NCBI GenBank assembly: GCA_944385595.1 | Contig: CALWXY010000067.1 | Coordinates: 1 to 8,999, forward strand | DNA from: an uncultured Oscillospiraceae bacterium | GTDB lineage: Bacteria > Bacillota > Clostridia > Oscillospirales > Oscillospiraceae | Length of the DNA stretch: 8,999 bases | Direction: 5' to 3' | In this document: piece by piece, positions 5,504 through 8,999 of the stretch | How the letters are laid out: every line of letters starts with the position of its first letter | How positions within the stretch are numbered: the stretch's first letter is position 1 | Notes under the pieces: generated by a model | Database searches by the model: none | Seen by the model: the letters and a program-made list of their open reading frames with translations, nothing else | What the model was told of the DNA's origin: nothing | Position numbers and translations under genes: made by a program

Positions 5504-6772
5504 ATGGCCAGAAACGAAGACAACGGCAGAAAAGACATCAGATGCAGCTTCTGCGGCGCGCCTCAGAGCAAGGTGCAGCGCCTCATAGCCGGCAGCGGCG
5601 TCTATATCTGCGACAGCTGCGTCCGCCTCTGTATGGACATAGTCCGCGAGGGCGAGCGCAATAACGCGCAGCTTGAGTCGAAGCCCCTCCCTAAAGAGGG
5701 CATACCCAAGCCCGCGGAGATCAAGACCTACCTCGATGAGTATATCATCGGTCAGGACAGGGCCAAAATCGCCCTCTCCGTCGCCGTCTACAACCACTAC
5801 AAGCGCATACTCTACGGCGACTCCGGCGACGTTGAGCTCCAGAAGAGCAATATCCTCATGATTGGCCCCACCGGCAGCGGCAAAACCCTCATCGCCCAGA
5901 CGCTTGCCAAAATACTCGACGTGCCCTTCGCCATAGCGGACGCCACCACCCTCACCGAGGCGGGCTACGTCGGCGAGGACGTTGAGAATATACTGCTCCG
6001 CCTCGTCCAGGCGGCGGACTTCGATATAGAGCGCGCCGAGCAGGGCATTATCTATATCGACGAGATGGATAAAATCTCCCGCAAGAGCGAGAACACCTCC
6101 ATCACCCGCGACGTCTCCGGCGAGGGCGTGCAGCAGGCCCTGCTGAAAATTCTGGAGGGCACCGTGGCCAACGTCCCGCCCCAGGGCGGCAGAAAGCACC
6201 CCCACCAGGAGTTCCTCAAGGTCGACACGAAAAACATCCTCTTCATCTGCGGCGGCGCCTTCGACGGCATCGATAAAATCATTGAGAACCGCATGGACAA
6301 AAAGACCATGGGCTTCGGCGCGGAAATCAAGAGCAATAAGGAGCGCGACGTCGGCGAAATCATGCAGCACGTGCAGTCGCACGATTTGCTGAAGTTCGGC
6401 ATCATCCCTGAGCTGATAGGCCGCCTGCCCGTCATCACGCCGCTCAACTCCCTGAACAGGGACGACCTCGTCCGCATACTCACCGAGCCGAAAAACGCCA
6501 TGACCCGCCAGTACAAGGCTATGTTCAAGTACGACGGCGTCGAGCTTGAGTTCGAGCAGGACGCGCTCGAGGCGGTGGCCGACAAGGCCATAGCCATGGA
6601 GATAGGCGCCCGCGGACTCCGCAGCGTGCTCGAGGGCGTCATGACGGAGCTGATGTTCAAAACCCCGTCCGACGAGACGATTGAGCGCATCATCATCACC
6701 GGCGACGCCGTCCGCGGCACTGCCGAGCCGGTCATCGTCCACAAGGGCGAGGACAGCAAGACCGCATCCTGA
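5504..6772 (+). CDS. clpX: Clp protease ATP-binding subunit, AAA+ unfoldase
   Basis: ClpX is a hexameric AAA+ unfoldase that recognises tagged substrates and threads them into ClpP. The 422 residues include the N-terminal zinc-binding domain (Cys14, Cys17, Cys36, Cys39), Walker A GPTGSGKT (121-128), the pore loop GYVGED (154-159), Walker B IIYIDEMDK (182-190), the arginine finger in IPELIGRLPV (Arg307) and sensor 2 GARGLRS (369-374 region). The ClpP-docking loop reads MGF (269-271) where IGF or LGF is usual, a conservative change. The start is supported by AAGGAG with a short 4-base spacer, 20 bases after the clpP stop, which points to a shared transcript. A hairpin terminator follows. The frame is intact and the family call is certain. 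Confidence 0.98.
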   Translation: MARNEDNGRKDIRCSFCGAPQSKVQRLIAGSGVYICDSCVRLCMDIVREGERNNAQLESKPLPKEGIPKPAEIKTYLDEYIIGQDRAKIALSVAVYNHYKRILYGDSGDVELQKSNILMIGPTGSGKTLIAQTLAKILDVPFAIADATTLTEAGYVGEDVENILLRLVQAADFDIERAEQGIIYIDEMDKISRKSENTSITRDVSGEGVQQALLKILEGTVANVPPQGGRKHPHQEFLKVDTKNILFICGGAFDGIDKIIENRMDKKTMGFGAEIKSNKERDVGEIMQHVQSHDLLKFGIIPELIGRLPVITPLNSLNRDDLVRILTEPKNAMTRQYKAMFKYDGVELEFEQDALEAVADKAIAMEIGARGLRSVLEGVMTELMFKTPSDETIERIIITGDAVRGTAEPVIVHKGEDSKTAS

Positions 6773-6783
6773 ATAGATTCAGC

Positions 6784-6816
6784 ATGAGCCGCACACGAGC
6801 CTGTGCGGCTCATTTT
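6784..6816 (+). terminator. Rho-independent terminator or attenuator between clpX and lon
   Basis: ATGAGCCGCACA at 6784-6795 is perfectly complementary to TGTGCGGCTCAT at 6802-6813 around a 6-base loop, and four T's (6813-6816) close the stem. The stem is strong, but the U-tract is short, so partial read-through into lon is plausible. No promoter is visible in the 23 bases between it and the lon start, which suggests that lon depends on read-through or on a promoter inside clpX. Confidence 0.75.
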
Positions 6817-6839
6817 ACCACCGTAAAGGAGGCTTGATT

Positions 6840-8999
6840 ATGGATAAAGCATCCGAAGTCACCACCGCGGAGCCCCGCACACTGCCGACTCTGCCGCTGC
6901 GCGGCATCTCGGTTTTCCCGGGAATGCTCCTCAATTTCGACGTTGAGCGCCCCATGTCGATTGCAGCGCTCAACGCCTCCATGTCGTCCGACCAGAATAT
7001 CTTCCTCGTCGCCCAGCGCGACATGTCCGTCAGTACCCCCACAGCAGACGATCTGTATAAAATCGGCACCATCAGCCGCATCAAGCAGATCCTGCGCGTC
7101 CCCGGCTCGAACTCCGTGCGCGTCATGGTGCAGGGCCTGCTGCGCGCCAGAATAGTGGAGGTCACGGCCACCGCGCCGTGCTTCTACGCCTCCGTCGAGG
7201 CCGTGCCCGACGAGCCTGAGCGCGCCAGCTCCATCAAAATCGAGGCCATGATCCGCCAGTGCTGCGGCCTGCTCGACGAGTATATACAGCTCTCCAGCAT
7301 AGGCACGCCGGATCTGCTGGTGAACGCCATGGCGCAGGACGACCCCGGCTACGTCGCCGACTACGTCACCCAGAACATCTTCCTCAAGCACACGCAGAAG
7401 CAGGTGATACTGGAGGAAAAGCGCCCGGTGCGCCGCCTCGCCCTGCTGAACAAGCTGCTCGCCCGCGAGCTCGACATACTCACGATAGAGCAGAACATAC
7501 AGGAGTCCGCGCAGGAGCAGATATCCAAAAACCAGAAGGACTACTACCTCCGCGAGCAGCTCAAGGCCATACAGGCCGAGCTGGGCGAGGGGGACGACCC
7601 CGTCGAGGAGCTGGACGAGTACACTGTCCGCATCCAGAGCCTCGGCCTCGACAAGGAGACGGAGGAGAAGCTTCTCAAGGAGGTTGCGCGCCTCTCGAAG
7701 CAGCCATTCGGCAGCACCGAGGCCTCCGTCATCCGCAACTATCTCGACGTCTGCCTCGAGCTGCCCTGGAACAAGCGCACCAAAGACGTCATCGACATCG
7801 CCAAGGCGCGCCAGGTGCTCGACGAGGATCACTTCGGGCTTGAGAAGGTCAAGGAGCGCATAATTGAGTTCCTCGCCGTCAGAAAGCTAGCGCCGGATGT
7901 GAAGGGCGACATTCTCTGCCTCGTCGGCCCCCCGGGCACCGGCAAGACCAGCATTGCCATGAGCCTCTCGCACGCGATGGGCCGCAAAATCGCCAGAATT
8001 TCGCTCGGCGGCGTCCACGACGAGGCCGAGATCAGAGGCCACCGCAAGACCTACGTCGGCTCCATGCCGGGCCGCATCATAAACGGAATGCAGCAGGCGG
8101 GCACCATGAACCCCGTATTGGTGCTCGATGAGATCGACAAGCTCGGCAGCGACTACAGGGGAGACCCCTCGTCCGCGCTGCTCGAGGCGCTCGACTCCGC
8201 CCAGAACTACGCTTTCCGCGACCACTTCCTTGAGATTCCATTCGACCTCAGCTCGGTCTTCTTCGTCGCCACCGCGAACACCACCGAGACCATACCCCGG
8301 CCGCTGCTCGACCGCATGGAGGTCATAGAGCTCTCCAGCTACACCGACGAGGAGAAGCTGGAGATAGCCAAGCGCCACCTCATACCCAAGCAGCGCAAGA
8401 GGCACGGCCTAAACGGCAACCGCCTCAGAATTTCGGACGACGCGGTGCGCGAGATAATCAGCAGCTACACGCGCGAGTCCGGCGTGCGCGTGCTCGAGCG
8501 CATGATATCCGCCGTCTGCCGCAAGGCGGCCACCGGCATAGTCGACGGCAAGTTCAAGTCTCTGACCGTCCGCTCCGGCGAGCTTGAGCCGCTGCTCGGC
8601 GTGCCCAAGTACAGGGAGCCGAGCCTCGGGCGCGGCGACGAGGTCGGCCTCGTGCACGGCCTCGCCTGGACATCCGTCGGAGGCGAGGTGCTCGACCTCG
8701 AGGTCAGCGTCGTCGACGGCAGCGGAAAGCTCGAGCTCACCGGCAACCTCGGCGACGTGATGAAGGAGTCCGCCAAGGCGGCAATCACCTATATTCGCTC
8801 GCGCGCCGGAAAGCTCGGCATAGACCCAGACTTCTACAAAAACAAGGATATACACATCCACTTCCCGGAGGGCGCCGTGCCTAAGGACGGCCCCTCGGCC
8901 GGTATTACAATCTGCATCGGCCTCATATCCGCGCTCACCGGCATCCCCGTGCGCCGAAACGTCGCCATGACCGGCGAAATCACACTGCGCGGGCGCATC
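6840..8999 (+). CDS. lon: ATP-dependent Lon protease (3' end outside window)
   Basis: Lon is a cytoplasmic homohexameric AAA+ serine protease that removes damaged and short-lived regulatory proteins. The frame runs from the ATG at 6840 (AAAGGAGG at 6825-6832, 7-base spacer) to the last base, giving 720 complete codons with no stop; the family is usually about 770-810 residues, so some 60-90 are missing. The N-terminal substrate domain begins with PLRGISVFPGM (19-29). A helical segment with YYLREQLKAIQAELGE starts at 235. Walker A is GPPGTGKT (363-370), and Walker B VLVLDEIDK contains Asp430 and Glu431. The protease domain shows PKDGPSAG with the catalytic Ser686. The partner lysine, expected near residue 729, lies just beyond the edge. 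Soluble LonA type: no membrane segment as in LonB. It follows clpX, the same order as in E. coli. Confidence 0.97.
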   Translation, partial: MDKASEVTTAEPRTLPTLPLRGISVFPGMLLNFDVERPMSIAALNASMSSDQNIFLVAQRDMSVSTPTADDLYKIGTISRIKQILRVPGSNSVRVMVQGLLRARIVEVTATAPCFYASVEAVPDEPERASSIKIEAMIRQCCGLLDEYIQLSSIGTPDLLVNAMAQDDPGYVADYVTQNIFLKHTQKQVILEEKRPVRRLALLNKLLARELDILTIEQNIQESAQEQISKNQKDYYLREQLKAIQAELGEGDDPVEELDEYTVRIQSLGLDKETEEKLLKEVARLSKQPFGSTEASVIRNYLDVCLELPWNKRTKDVIDIAKARQVLDEDHFGLEKVKERIIEFLAVRKLAPDVKGDILCLVGPPGTGKTSIAMSLSHAMGRKIARISLGGVHDEAEIRGHRKTYVGSMPGRIINGMQQAGTMNPVLVLDEIDKLGSDYRGDPSSALLEALDSAQNYAFRDHFLEIPFDLSSVFFVATANTTETIPRPLLDRMEVIELSSYTDEEKLEIAKRHLIPKQRKRHGLNGNRLRISDDAVREIISSYTRESGVRVLERMISAVCRKAATGIVDGKFKSLTVRSGELEPLLGVPKYREPSLGRGDEVGLVHGLAWTSVGGEVLDLEVSVVDGSGKLELTGNLGDVMKESAKAAITYIRSRAGKLGIDPDFYKNKDIHIHFPEGAVPKDGPSAGITICIGLISALTGIPVRRNVAMTGEITLRGRI

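Noticed and set aside
5132..6742. Long leftward open frame opposite clpP-clpX (about 536 codons)
   Set aside because: It spans two certain genes and their intergenic gap on the opposite strand, with no recognisable motif; same composition artefact.
6810..7832. Leftward open frame opposite the start of lon
   Set aside because: Antisense shadow of lon; biased composition and no motif.
1..8999. CRISPR array, tRNA, rRNA, prophage or transposase
   Set aside because: No regularly spaced direct repeats, no tRNA-like cloverleaf or rRNA sequence, and no mobile-element protein was found in any convincing frame.

Overview
The window is an 8,999-base piece of a GC-rich bacterial chromosome. It looks like a gut-type Clostridia/Oscillospirales member of the Firmicutes. 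This assignment rests on the gene set (a DUF1540 Cys-rich small protein, a COG1768-like phosphoesterase, tig-clpP-clpX-lon), strong purine-rich Shine-Dalgarno sites, a near-consensus sigma-A promoter, GC-ending codons and unusually frequent AUA. The genus cannot be fixed from the sequence alone. Most of the window is ordinary core-genome content with intact reading frames.

Region 1 (1-2188, rightward): the 3' half of rnhB (RNase HII) overlaps yraN (UPF0102 nuclease-like) by 20 bases, and thrC (threonine synthase) follows 27 bases later with a strong Shine-Dalgarno site. Region 2 (2189-2465): no gene. It holds a dense run of inverted repeats bounded by two nearly identical 28-base palindromes, with a predicted three-way junction in the middle. 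This is the most unusual stretch in the window. Region 3 (2466-3415): a 57-codon leftward gene for a DUF1540-type cysteine-rich protein, then a short divergent intergenic region with several palindromes, then a rightward calcineurin-like metallophosphoesterase.

Region 4 (3416-8999, rightward): a clear promoter (TTGCAA, 17 bases, TATAAT with an upstream TG) drives tig, clpP and clpX. A hairpin terminator or attenuator precedes lon, which runs off the right edge after 720 codons. These four genes form a protein folding and quality-control block: trigger factor meets nascent chains at the ribosome, ClpX unfolds substrates into the ClpP chamber, and Lon is an independent ATP-dependent protease. 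I see no CIRCE or CtsR-type operator in front of tig or lon, so sigma-A-driven basal expression is the simplest reading.

No CRISPR array, prophage, transposase, tRNA or rRNA is visible. No new multi-gene system is evident. The best candidate for something undescribed is the structured hairpin element at 2191-2450.
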